Assembly: GCF_003725415.1 (NCBI RefSeq)
Contig: NZ_RJQC01000001.1
Location: 482,418 to 546,417 of the forward strand
Source: Absicoccus porci
Lineage (GTDB): Bacteria > Bacillota_I > Bacilli_A > Erysipelotrichales > Erysipelotrichaceae
Direction: 5' to 3'
DNA: 64,000 bases
Part shown: positions 41,618-49,816 of the stretch, one piece after another
How positions within the stretch are numbered: the stretch's first letter is position 1
How the letters are laid out: each line of letters starts with the position of its first letter
The notes under the pieces: model-generated
The model's input: only the letters and a program-made list of their open reading frames with translations
Told to the model about the DNA's origin: nothing
The model's database searches: none
Translations under genes and position numbers: made by a program

Positions 41618-42229
41618 ATGAATCAGTCAAACAGTTCGGTACGACGCATGGCCGCCTTGGCTTTGTTGATTGCCATCATCGTCGTCATGTCGTACACACC
41701 ATTGGGGTATCTACAAATTGGCCCTATTCAAATGAGTTTATTGACCATTCCGGTAGCGATTGGAGCCGTGGTGATGGGACCTACTGATGGTGCTATACTT
41801 GGTGGTGTTTTTGGTTTAACATCTTTATTTAGTGCTATATCCGGACGAAGTGCCATGGGCACCATGATGTTTAGTATCAATCCATTTGCTTGTTTTGTGG
41901 TTTGTTTTGTAGCCCGTGTTTTAATGGGTTGGTGTACTGGTTTGATTTTTAAAGCCTTGCAGAAAGCGATGCCAAAGAAAGAAAAATTATCTTGTGCTTT
42001 GGGTGGCTTATTGGCAGCTGTATTAAATACGGTCTTCTTTATGGGATCATTGGTATTGTTCTTTTATCAAACGGAATATATTCAAAATTTAGTCAGTGCC
42101 TTACATGTTTCCAATCCATTTGCTTTTGTTGTCGTGGTTGTTGGTCTACAAGGTGTTTTGGAAGCCATATTATGCTGTGTTGTAACCTGTGCTGTTAGTG
42201 TACCTTTGCGTAAGATTTGGAATAAATAA
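41618..42229 (+). CDS. ECF transporter S component (vitamin/precursor uptake)
   Basis: 203 aa from the ATG at 41618 with TAGGAGGA upstream; the frame is open further 5' but runs into the structured leader. About six membrane helices. An N-terminal AALALLIAIIVVM helix with the AxxxA pattern contacts the EcfT subunit. GPIQMSLLTIPVAIGAVVMGPTDG is split by the typical loop, and GFTS-like segments are seen in VFGLTSLFSAISG. It resembles the FolT/PanT type, so folate, pantothenate or another precursor is possible; the ligand cannot be fixed. The shared EcfAAT module is not in the window. Confidence 0.8.
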   Translation: MNQSNSSVRRMAALALLIAIIVVMSYTPLGYLQIGPIQMSLLTIPVAIGAVVMGPTDGAILGGVFGLTSLFSAISGRSAMGTMMFSINPFACFVVCFVARVLMGWCTGLIFKALQKAMPKKEKLSCALGGLLAAVLNTVFFMGSLVLFFYQTEYIQNLVSALHVSNPFAFVVVVVGLQGVLEAILCCVVTCAVSVPLRKIWNK

Positions 42230-42232
42230 TGA

Positions 42233-42259
42233 AAGTTCAAGTTCTCTTGGACTTTTTTT
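42233..42259 (+). terminator. Terminator of the ECF S-component gene
   Basis: AAGTTCAAG-TTCT-CTTGGACTT followed by T residues. Confidence 0.88.
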
Positions 42260-42311
42260 CTGGTTTGCACTAGTTGCGATAGTGGGGGAATAGTGTTAAA
42301 ATTTTAGGGAA

Positions 42312-42326
42312 TGAAAGCGTTCATCA
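42312..42326 (+). promoter_or_regulatory. Weak cre-like site upstream of ptsI
   Basis: TGAAAGCGTTCATCA keeps the TGAAANCG half but deviates in the second half. It lies between a possible extended -10 (TGT-TAAAAT, 42292-42300) and AGGAGG, so it could act as a roadblock. Confidence 0.3.
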
Positions 42327-42351
42327 CGCATTATAGGAGGAATCGTAAATC

Positions 42352-44058
42352 ATGTTAAAAGGTATTGCGGCAAGTGCTGGTGTATCTGTTGCCAAGGTCT
42401 ATAAACTAGAGACACCAAAGGTTGTCATCACAAAAAAAGAAAATTGTGATGTTGATGAAGAATTAAAAAAATTTGATGCAGCACTTGAAAAAACAGTAAA
42501 AGATATTGAAGGTGTAAAAGAACGTGCAGCAAAACGTTTAGCAGCTGATGAATTAGCTGTCTTTGATGCTCATTTGATGATGGTCAATGACCCTGAATTA
42601 GCTGGTCAGATCCAACAAATGATCAAAAACGACAAAGTCAATGCAGAATATGCAACCGAACAAGTAGCTGATCAAATGGTTACGATGTTTGAAAGCATGG
42701 ATAATGATTATTTCCGTGAAAGAGCAGCGGATGTTAAAGATGTTACTTTCCGTTTGAAATGCAACTTATTAGGATTAGTTATTCCTGATTTGACATCGAT
42801 TGATGAAGATTCAATCATTGTTGCCCATGACTTAACCCCAAGTGATACAGCCCAATTGAATGAATATGTAAAAGGTTTTGCTACGGAAATTGGTGGTAAA
42901 ACATCACACTCTGCTATCATGGCTAACTCTTTGGAAATTCCAGCTGTCGTTGGTTGTCCAGGTGTTATGGATGCTTGTAAGACAGGGGATGTCATTGCTT
43001 TGGATGCTTTAGATGGCGAAGTTATTATCAATCCAGACGAAGCAACGATCCAAGCATATAAAGATAAAGCAGCTGCATATGCAAAAGAAAAAGAAGAATT
43101 ACAAGTATTGGTTAACCAAGAAACAGTAACGCCAGATGGCCACAAAGTGGATATTGCTGGTAACATTGGTGGATTTGATGATGTCGCTGGTGTATTGAAA
43201 AATGGTGGTGAAGGCGTTGGTCTTTTCCGTACCGAATTCTTATACATGGGCAGCGATCATTTCCCAACAGAAGATGAACAATTTGAAGCTTACAAGAAAG
43301 TATTAGAAGGTATGCAAGGTAAACGAGTTGTTGTTCGTACATTGGATATCGGTGGTGATAAGAAATTATCTTATTATCAATTCCCAGAAGAAATGAACCC
43401 ATTCTTAGGTTATCGTGCCATTCGTCTATGCTTGAAAGAACAAGATGTATTCCGTACACAACTTCGTGCTTTATGTCGTGCATCCGTTTATGGCCGTTTA
43501 GCAATCATGTTCCCAATGATCGCTACGATCAACGAATTCCGTCAAGCAAAAGCGATTTATGAAGAAGAAAAAGCTAAATTAATTGCTGAAGGTGTAAAAG
43601 TTGCTGACGATATCGAAGTTGGTATGATGGTAGAAATTCCAGCTGCTGCTGCATTGGCTGATCAATTCTCTAAATATGCTGATTTCTTCTCCATTGGTAC
43701 AAATGACTTGATTCAATATTCAATGGCTGCTGACCGTATGTCAGAACATGTTTCTTATTTATATCAACCATTGAATCCAAGTATCTTACGTTTAGTCAAG
43801 ATGACAATCGAAGGTGCACATAAGAATGGTAGTTGGTGTGGCATGTGTGGTGCCATGGCTGGTGATGAATTAGCTGCTCCCGTTCTTTTAGGACTTGGAT
43901 TGGATGAATTCTCTATGAGTGCTACACAAATTCTTCGTGCTCGTAAGACAATCAACAACATGTCTTATGCCGATGCTCAAGCATTAGCTGCAGAATGTGT
44001 TGAAAAAGAAACAATGGAAGAAGTACAAGAAGTTATTAAAAAACGTTTAGGAAAATAG
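42352..44058 (+). CDS. ptsI: PTS enzyme I (phosphoenolpyruvate-protein phosphotransferase)
   Basis: 568 aa, normal length. The N-terminal HPr-binding and swivelling domains carry the phosphorylated His186 in [11 protein letters not shown]. The C-terminal PEP-binding barrel contains [20 protein letters not shown], and the catalytic Cys in [12 protein letters not shown]. It moves phosphate from PEP to HPr (23955). It stands alone rather than in ptsHI. Expression is probably high given the biased codon use and AGGAGG. Confidence 0.97.
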   Translation: MLKGIAASAGVSVAKVYKLETPKVVITKKENCDVDEELKKFDAALEKTVKDIEGVKERAAKRLAADELAVFDAHLMMVNDPELAGQIQQMIKNDKVNAEYATEQVADQMVTMFESMDNDYFRERAADVKDVTFRLKCNLLGLVIPDLTSIDEDSIIVAHDLTPSDTAQLNEYVKGFATEIGGKTSHSAIMANSLEIPAVVGCPGVMDACKTGDVIALDALDGEVIINPDEATIQAYKDKAAAYAKEKEELQVLVNQETVTPDGHKVDIAGNIGGFDDVAGVLKNGGEGVGLFRTEFLYMGSDHFPTEDEQFEAYKKVLEGMQGKRVVVRTLDIGGDKKLSYYQFPEEMNPFLGYRAIRLCLKEQDVFRTQLRALCRASVYGRLAIMFPMIATINEFRQAKAIYEEEKAKLIAEGVKVADDIEVGMMVEIPAAAALADQFSKYADFFSIGTNDLIQYSMAADRMSEHVSYLYQPLNPSILRLVKMTIEGAHKNGSWCGMCGAMAGDELAAPVLLGLGLDEFSMSATQILRARKTINNMSYADAQALAAECVEKETMEEVQEVIKKRLGK

Positions 44059-44069
44059 TTTTGATCGAT

Positions 44070-44101
44070 AGCCACAAAAGGTGTCTTTTGTGGCTTTTTT
44101 T
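44070..44101 (+). terminator. Terminator of ptsI
   Basis: AGCCACAAAAG-GTGT-CTTTTGTGGCT followed by T residues. Confidence 0.93.
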
Positions 44102-44116
44102 AGTTAGGAGCTATCT

Positions 44117-45793
44117 ATGAAATTTAATGAATATACATATGAACATATGGACAAAAAAGAAATCCAAAAGAAGATCGAAGGTTTTCAGCATCGACTAGAA
44201 ACAGCTGATTCCTATGCCCAATTTAAAGCCGCCTTTGATGAAATGGATACCTATGATCAGGCTTTGGAATCGAATGTGACGCTTTGTCAAATTCGCCATT
44301 CTATCAATACAAAGGATCCCTTTTACCAACAAGAAAATGATTATTGGGATCAAGTATTGCCAGAAATCCAATCGAATTTTCATCAAACCGATGCGGCAAT
44401 CTTACATAGTCACTATTGTGAACAATTAAAGAAAGATGTACCCATTACGTATTTTTTATCAAAGGAAATGGACCAACAAACTTTTTCGGATGCGATCATT
44501 CCCGAACTACAAAAGGAAAATGAATTGTCTTCGAAATATCAGGCTTTGATTGCTTCCAGTCAAATTGAATTTAATGGAAAAGTCTATACACTTTCACAAT
44601 TAGAACCACTCATGACATCAAAAGATCGAAAGGTACGCAAAGGAGCAACCAAAGCTTATTGGGGATGGTTTAATGAACATCAAGATGATTTAAATAAATT
44701 GTATGATCAATTGGTCAAAACCAGAGATACGATGGCTAAAAAGCTAGGCTATAAGAACTATATTGAACTCGGATACAAACGTATGTATCGCTATGATTAT
44801 AATCAGGAAGATGTAGCCGGTTATCGGAAACAAATTCTTGATGTGGTTGTACCCATTGCCCAACAATTATACAAACGACAAGCCAAACGACTTGGGGTGG
44901 ATAAACTCTATACATGGGATGAAAAAGTGGAATTTAAAGAGGGAAATCCCACGCCCATTCAGGATATAGACGGTCTTTGTCAATCGGCTTTACAGATGTA
45001 TCAGGAATTGAGCCCTTCAACAGGTTCTTTTTTTCAATTTATGTTGGATCATGATTTAATGGATCTAGAAGCAAAACCAAACAAAGCACCTGGTGGATAT
45101 TGTACGTATATTCCTGCTTATCAGAGTCCTTTTATCTTTGCGAATGGCAACCATACCAATCAGGATGTCGAAACCTTAACACACGAGGCTGGTCATGCCT
45201 ATCAGGTATATTGCTCAAAAGATATTCGTCCAAGTGAATGTATTTGGCCAACGTATGAATCGTGTGAAATTCATTCGATGTCAATGGAATTTTTTACGCA
45301 TCCATGGATGGAACACTTTTTTGGCGATAAAGCCGATGCCTATCGTTTTGCCCATGTATCGGGAGCTGTTAAATTTTTGCCTTATGGGGTTTTAGTGGAT
45401 CATTTTCAACATGAAGTATATGCCCATCCACAATGGAGTCCATTACGACGAATGGATTGTTGGCGAAAATTAGAAAAACAATATTTACCACAGAAAAATT
45501 ATGACGAAATTCCTTTCTTAGAAAATGGTGGTTGGTGGATGCGCCAGTTACATATTTTCATGGATCCATTTTATTATATCGATTATACGTTAGCACAAGT
45601 TTGTGCTTTGGAATTTTGGTGCCGCAAAGATGAACAGGTATTTAAGGATTATCAACATCTATGTTCGTTGGGTGGTACTTTACCATTTCGTCAATTGGTC
45701 AAAGAAGCAGGCCTTATCGTGCCATTTGATCCAGGCTGCTTAGAGAAGACCATGAAACCGGTATGTGCATGGTTAGAGAATTCCAACTATTAA
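44117..45793 (+). CDS. M3-family oligoendopeptidase
   Basis: 558 aa, in the range of PepF-like enzymes. The zinc motif HEAGH occurs in LTHEAGHAYQVY (about residue 356), and the third ligand Glu is in YESCEIHSMSMEFF, 25-30 residues later. There is no signal peptide, so it is a cytosolic metallopeptidase that trims short peptides. TTAGGAG precedes the ATG. It lies between the ptsI terminator and the T-box of valS, with a new promoter right behind it. Confidence 0.92.
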   Translation: MKFNEYTYEHMDKKEIQKKIEGFQHRLETADSYAQFKAAFDEMDTYDQALESNVTLCQIRHSINTKDPFYQQENDYWDQVLPEIQSNFHQTDAAILHSHYCEQLKKDVPITYFLSKEMDQQTFSDAIIPELQKENELSSKYQALIASSQIEFNGKVYTLSQLEPLMTSKDRKVRKGATKAYWGWFNEHQDDLNKLYDQLVKTRDTMAKKLGYKNYIELGYKRMYRYDYNQEDVAGYRKQILDVVVPIAQQLYKRQAKRLGVDKLYTWDEKVEFKEGNPTPIQDIDGLCQSALQMYQELSPSTGSFFQFMLDHDLMDLEAKPNKAPGGYCTYIPAYQSPFIFANGNHTNQDVETLTHEAGHAYQVYCSKDIRPSECIWPTYESCEIHSMSMEFFTHPWMEHFFGDKADAYRFAHVSGAVKFLPYGVLVDHFQHEVYAHPQWSPLRRMDCWRKLEKQYLPQKNYDEIPFLENGGWWMRQLHIFMDPFYYIDYTLAQVCALEFWCRKDEQVFKDYQHLCSLGGTLPFRQLVKEAGLIVPFDPGCLEKTMKPVCAWLENSNY

Positions 45794-45806
45794 CGTTGAA
45801 ATTGGC

Positions 45807-45835
45807 TTGAAAAAAACTGTCTATTTCGTTATTAT
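45807..45835 (+). promoter_or_regulatory. Promoter of the valS T-box leader
   Basis: TTGAAA, a 17-base spacer, TATTAT; predicted +1 near 45842. Confidence 0.65.
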
Positions 45836-45841
45836 TAACTA

Positions 45842-46060
45842 GAAAAGCGACGAATAGAAGGAGTAATCTTTTGATACAGGATAGAGAGTCTCTGGTTGGT
45901 GAAAAGGGATCTGCGAAAAAGATGAAGGTAGTCTAGGAGCTGGATTTTTGAATGAAGTAGGAAATCTCGCAGACACAGCGTTATGTGAATAAGGCATTTT
46001 TCGATGCAAAGTTAGGTGGTACCACGTCAAAGCACGTCCTTTCGGATGTGCTTTTTTTTT
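45842..46060 (+). promoter_or_regulatory. T-box riboswitch controlling valS
   Basis: The hallmark T-box AGGTGGTACCACG is at about 46013-46025, followed by the competing terminator AGCACGTCC-TTTC-GGATGTGCT with a long T-run (46031-46060). Upstream is a stem I region with GGAGTAATC at its 5' side, an ATCTTTT/AAAAGAT helix and AGAGA-like and GGTG elements. After that helix comes GAAGGTAGTC. The two adjacent codons GTA and GTC (45928-45933) are both valine codons and one is the likely specifier. Uncharged tRNA-Val should bind and allow read-through into valS. Confidence 0.9.
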
Positions 46061-46076
46061 GGAAAGGATTGAGGAT

Positions 46077-48692
46077 ATGAGTAAAGAAATGGCACCAAAA
46101 TACGACCATTTGGCCGTAGAAGAAAACCGCTATCAATCGTGGGTAGATAAGGGATACTTTACAGCAGGGGATACCAGCAAGCATCCGTACTGTATGGTCA
46201 TTCCTCCTCCAAATGTAACGGGTAAACTACATTTAGGACATGCATGGGATACGACCATTCAAGATATTTTAGCTCGTTATAAACGTATGCGTGGCTATGA
46301 TGTTTTATGGTTGCCTGGCATGGATCATGCCGGTATCGCAACCCAAGCAAAAGTCGATGCTCGATTAAAAGAAGAAGGTATTTCTCGTTATGATATTGGA
46401 CGAGAAAAATTTTTGGAACGCGCTTGGGAATGGAAGGAAGAATATGCGACAACCATTCGTAGTCAATGGGCCAAATTAGGATTATCTTTGGACTACACAC
46501 GCGAAAGATTTACTTTGGATGAAGGACTTTCAAAAGCTGTTCGTAAAACATTCGTAGATTTATATAATGATGGTTTGATTTATCAAGGCGAAAGAATCAT
46601 CAACTGGGATCCAGAAGCAAAGACTGCTTTGTCCAATATCGAAGTGGAACATAAAGAAATTCCGGGTCATATGTATTATTTTAAATACAAAATTGTGGAA
46701 ACCGGAAAAGAATTAGTGATTGCGACAACGCGTCCAGAAACAATGTTTGCTGACCAAGCTATCTTTGTTCATCCAGATGATGATCGATATAAAGATATTG
46801 TCGGCATGCATGCAATCAATCCAGCTAATGGTGATGAATTACCAATCATGGCGGATGATTATATTGATATGAGCTTTGGTACAGCTGTTATGAAATGTAC
46901 ACCAGCTCATGATCCAAATGACTTTGCCTTAGCACAAAAATATCATTTGCCTATGCCAATTTGTATGAATCCAGATGGTACGATGAAAGAAATGTGCGGT
47001 AAATATGCTGGTATGGATCGTTTTGAATGTCGAGATGCATTGGTCAAAGATTTTGAAGCAGCCGGTGTTGTAGATCATATTGAAGAACATGCCCATCAAG
47101 TCGGCCACTCTCAACGAACAGGAGTTATTGTTGAGCCATACTTAAGCAAACAGTGGTTTGTGAAGATGAAACCATTGGCCGAGGAAGTATTAAAATGTCA
47201 ACAAGATGAAGATCAAAAGATTCATTTTATTCCTTCTCGTTTTGAAAAAACTTTTACACAGTGGTTGGAAAATATTGAAGATTGGTGTATTTCTCGTCAA
47301 TTATGGTGGGGTCATCGAATTCCTGCTTGGACAAATAAAAATACAGGCGAAATCTATGTAGGAATGGAAGATCCGGAAGATACAGACACTTGGATCCAGG
47401 ATGAAGATGTTTTGGATACTTGGTTCTCTTCTGGTTTATGGCCATTCTCCACGTTGGGTTGGCCAGAAGATACACCCGATCTAGAACGATATTTCCCAAA
47501 TGATACCTTGGTAACGGGTTATGATATTATTTTCTTCTGGGTTGCTCGTATGGCTTTCCAGACGCGGTTTGCGATGCATAACCGACCATTTAAAGATGTT
47601 TTGATTCATGGTTTGGTTCGTGACAGTCAAGGCCGTAAGATGTCTAAATCGTTGGGTAATGGAATTGATCCGATGGATGTTATTCAAGATAAAGGAGCCG
47701 ATGCTTTGCGTTTCTTCCTGACCACAAATTCAACACCTGGTCAAGATGTACGTTACGATGAAACCAAAGTGGATGCAGCTTGGAATTTCATTAATAAGAT
47801 CTGGAATGCAGCCCGTTATGTACAAATGCAAGTGGGCGATGAAAAACCAGTCTTAGATCCTGAACATTTATCTAGCAGTGATAAGTGGATCCTATCACGC
47901 TTTAATGAAGTATTAGCCCATGTTACGGACAATATGGATAAATACGAATTAGCCATTGTTGGAAATGAATTATACAATTTCGTTTGGAATGATTTCTGTT
48001 CCTGGTATATCGAGTTGAGCAAAGCTACATTGTTTAGTGAAGATCCAAATGTAGTGGCTTCAACCAAAGCCGTTCTATATACTGTCATGATCAATATTTT
48101 GAAATTGTTGTCACCATTCATGCCATTTGTGACGGAAGAAATTTATTTGGATTTGCCACATGATAAAGAAAGCTTAAATGTTGAAACTTGGCCAGAAGCG
48201 ATTTCTTTTGCGTATACAGATGCCGAAAAAGAAGAGATGAATCTGGTTATGTCAACAATTGAGACAGTTCGTGAAGTCAAGACAAACTATGATATGAAAC
48301 CAAGCAAAGATCTAACGATTTCTTTACGTGATAAAAATGGCAACTGGGTGGCTTTATCGAAAGATGCTGATGCTGTATTGAACAAGATGTGTCATGCACA
48401 AAATGTAAAGGATCTCCATACCGATGATATCTTATCACGTACGATTGGTCAGTTTGTATTTACCTGTGCGATGGGTGATTTGGTTGATGTTGAAAAAGAA
48501 AAGGCAAAATTAACCAAAGAAATTGAGCGATTAAATAAAGAAATCAAACGTGCCGATGGAATGTTACATAATCCTGGTTTTGTTAAGAAAGCACCAGAAG
48601 CAAAAGTGAATCAAGAACGAGATAAATTAGCAAAATATCAACAAGAATTAACTTTGACACAAAAGCAATTAAATGAACTTTTGTCAAAATAG
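46077..48692 (+). CDS. valS: Valyl-tRNA synthetase
   Basis: 871 aa from the ATG at 46077 with GGATTGAGG upstream. Class I motifs are PPNVTGKLHLGHAW (HIGH) and GRKMSKSLGNG (KMSKS). The CP1 editing domain (about 180-350, ATTRPETMFADQAI), the anticodon-binding domain and a C-terminal coiled coil (about 805-871, LTKEIERLNKEIKRADG) are present. It charges tRNA-Val and edits Thr. Controlled by the T-box leader. folC, often next to valS in Bacillus, is absent. Confidence 0.97.
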   Translation: MSKEMAPKYDHLAVEENRYQSWVDKGYFTAGDTSKHPYCMVIPPPNVTGKLHLGHAWDTTIQDILARYKRMRGYDVLWLPGMDHAGIATQAKVDARLKEEGISRYDIGREKFLERAWEWKEEYATTIRSQWAKLGLSLDYTRERFTLDEGLSKAVRKTFVDLYNDGLIYQGERIINWDPEAKTALSNIEVEHKEIPGHMYYFKYKIVETGKELVIATTRPETMFADQAIFVHPDDDRYKDIVGMHAINPANGDELPIMADDYIDMSFGTAVMKCTPAHDPNDFALAQKYHLPMPICMNPDGTMKEMCGKYAGMDRFECRDALVKDFEAAGVVDHIEEHAHQVGHSQRTGVIVEPYLSKQWFVKMKPLAEEVLKCQQDEDQKIHFIPSRFEKTFTQWLENIEDWCISRQLWWGHRIPAWTNKNTGEIYVGMEDPEDTDTWIQDEDVLDTWFSSGLWPFSTLGWPEDTPDLERYFPNDTLVTGYDIIFFWVARMAFQTRFAMHNRPFKDVLIHGLVRDSQGRKMSKSLGNGIDPMDVIQDKGADALRFFLTTNSTPGQDVRYDETKVDAAWNFINKIWNAARYVQMQVGDEKPVLDPEHLSSSDKWILSRFNEVLAHVTDNMDKYELAIVGNELYNFVWNDFCSWYIELSKATLFSEDPNVVASTKAVLYTVMINILKLLSPFMPFVTEEIYLDLPHDKESLNVETWPEAISFAYTDAEKEEMNLVMSTIETVREVKTNYDMKPSKDLTISLRDKNGNWVALSKDADAVLNKMCHAQNVKDLHTDDILSRTIGQFVFTCAMGDLVDVEKEKAKLTKEIERLNKEIKRADGMLHNPGFVKKAPEAKVNQERDKLAKYQQELTLTQKQLNELLSK

Positions 48693-48704
48693 TCTCTGAA
48701 ATTC

Positions 48705-48713
48705 GGGGGGGGG
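48705..48713 (+). repeat. G9 homopolymer tract upstream of marR 1
   Basis: Nine consecutive G in an otherwise AT-rich intergenic region, its last base being the first base of the 16-bp palindrome. It is 32 bases upstream of the -35 box. Tracts of this kind are prone to slipped-strand length changes. Confidence 0.9.
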
Positions 48714-48749
48714 TCAACAAATCTTATTCTTAAAATAAGATTTGTTGAC
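48713..48749 (+). promoter_or_regulatory. Perfect 16-bp inverted repeat, likely MarR operator
   Basis: GTCAACAAATCTTATT at 48713-48728 and its exact complement at 48734-48749, separated by five bases. The right arm contains most of the TTGACA -35 box of the following MarR gene, so binding would block RNA polymerase. There is no T-run after it, which argues against a terminator. Confidence 0.7.
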
Positions 48750-48772
48750 AAAATATACAAATTAGGTAGAAT
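48745..48772 (+). promoter_or_regulatory. Promoter of marR 1
   Basis: TTGACA, a 16-base spacer, TAGAAT; overlaps the operator palindrome. Confidence 0.65.
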
Positions 48773-48801
48773 TGAATGTATAGGATGAAAGGAAAGAAGA
48801 A

Positions 48802-49260
48802 ATGCCCCGACAAAAAGCAAGAGATGCCATCAATTACTTTTTGGATCTTCAAATGGATTCCTTTGCTACAAACAGTAGTTGGTATGAAGGATTCAAAATG
48901 CGGGACCTACACATTTTGGCATTCATCGACCGAACCCATGAGGACCATATGGTTACTGTATCTGAATTAGCTTATCACTTGAATGTAACACCTGCAGCTG
49001 CTAGTCAGTTTGTGACAGCTTATGAAAAGAAAGGTTGGGTTGAGCGGATTCGTTCAGATAAAGATCGACGTACTGTTCACGTAAAAGTGACAGATAAAAT
49101 AAATCGTATTTTTGATGAACGACTGCAAAAAATTGATGAAAAAGCCGATGAAGTTTTGGCTGATTTCAGTGATGAGGAGATTTTAGCTTTTTCACGCATA
49201 TTAAAAGCAATCGATGGAAAATTGGGGATTACTCTGAATCCCCAAGACAAAAAGAAGTAA
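48802..49260 (+). CDS. MarR-family transcriptional regulator 1
   Basis: 152 aa. The winged helix-turn-helix spans about residues 40-105 (VSELAYHLNVTPAAASQFV then the wing ERIRSDKDRRTVHVKVTD), with dimerisation helices at both ends. AAAGGAAAG precedes the ATG. The long palindrome at its promoter suggests autorepression. No transporter or enzyme is divergently encoded, so the regulon lies elsewhere. The next gene is a clear paralogue. Confidence 0.85.
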   Translation: MPRQKARDAINYFLDLQMDSFATNSSWYEGFKMRDLHILAFIDRTHEDHMVTVSELAYHLNVTPAAASQFVTAYEKKGWVERIRSDKDRRTVHVKVTDKINRIFDERLQKIDEKADEVLADFSDEEILAFSRILKAIDGKLGITLNPQDKKK

Positions 49261-49268
49261 AAGTTTAC

Positions 49269-49293
49269 AAAAAGCGCACAATGTGCGTTTTTT
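49269..49293 (+). terminator. Terminator between the two MarR genes
   Basis: AAAAAGCGCAC-AAT-GTGCGTTTTTT. Confidence 0.88.
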
Positions 49294-49298
49294 GTTTG

Positions 49299-49348
49299 TT
49301 GATTTTCTCATTCTTTAGGGATACTATTTCATATAAACGAGAATGAGA
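49299..49348 (+). promoter_or_regulatory. Promoter and operator-like repeat of marR 2
   Basis: TTGATT (49299-49304), a 17-base spacer, TACTAT (49322-49327). The inverted repeat TCTCATTCT (49306-49314) / AGAATGAGA (49340-49348) flanks the -10 and overlaps the ribosome-binding region. It differs in sequence from the marR 1 operator. Confidence 0.5.
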
Positions 49349-49358
49349 GGAAGAGGAT

Positions 49359-49790
49359 ATGTCGCATCAAGAAGCTATAGAAGCAATCAATGATTTTTTT
49401 GAATGGCAGATAGATGCCTTAGCAGTGAAGAAAACATCTTATAAAATGAAGGATATACAAATCATTTCATTTATTTATTGTGCCAAAAACCACTGGGTTA
49501 CTATTTCGAATTTGGCAAAACATTTTCATATTAGTACAGCAGCAGCGAGTCAATTTATGAATGAGTACGAAGAAAAGGGATGGATCAACCGAATCCGCTT
49601 TGAAAAAGATCATCGAATTGTGTATGTTCAATTAACCGATAAAGTATTAAATCAAATTGATGAATGGAAAAAACAATTTCAAACCGAAATTGAAGATGTG
49701 TTTGATTCATTTAATGATGATGAAATTTCTGCTTTTTTACGTATACTGCATTCGTTGAATGTACAAATAGAGTCAAATTTCAATCACTAA
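49359..49790 (+). CDS. MarR-family transcriptional regulator 2 (paralogue)
   Basis: 143 aa. Same architecture as the preceding MarR and visibly related: SNLAKHFHISTAAASQFMNEYEEKGW compares with the first protein's SELAYHLNVTPAAASQFVTAYEKKGW (each shown up to the helix end), and the wing RIRFEKDHRIVYVQLTDK with RIRSDKDRRTVHVKVTDK. GAGAGGAAGAGG precedes the ATG. It has its own promoter and terminator, so the pair arose by tandem duplication but is separately controlled. Confidence 0.85.
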   Translation: MSHQEAIEAINDFFEWQIDALAVKKTSYKMKDIQIISFIYCAKNHWVTISNLAKHFHISTAAASQFMNEYEEKGWINRIRFEKDHRIVYVQLTDKVLNQIDEWKKQFQTEIEDVFDSFNDDEISAFLRILHSLNVQIESNFNH

Positions 49791-49816
49791 AAAAACACGC
49801 GTTTGCGTGTTTTTTA
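49790..49816. terminator. Bidirectional terminator between marR 2 and typA
   Basis: AAAAAACACGC-GTTT-GCGTGTTTTTT, symmetrical; serves both convergent genes and overlaps the typA stop region. Confidence 0.9.

Noticed and set aside
42708..43247. 179-codon minus-strand ORF inside ptsI
   Set aside because: Long only because optimal codons in ptsI leave the antisense frame free of stops; no ribosome-binding site or motif.
48713..48749. The 16-bp inverted repeat as a valS terminator
   Set aside because: No T-run follows the stem on either strand and the right arm forms the -35 box of the MarR gene, so an operator explains it better.
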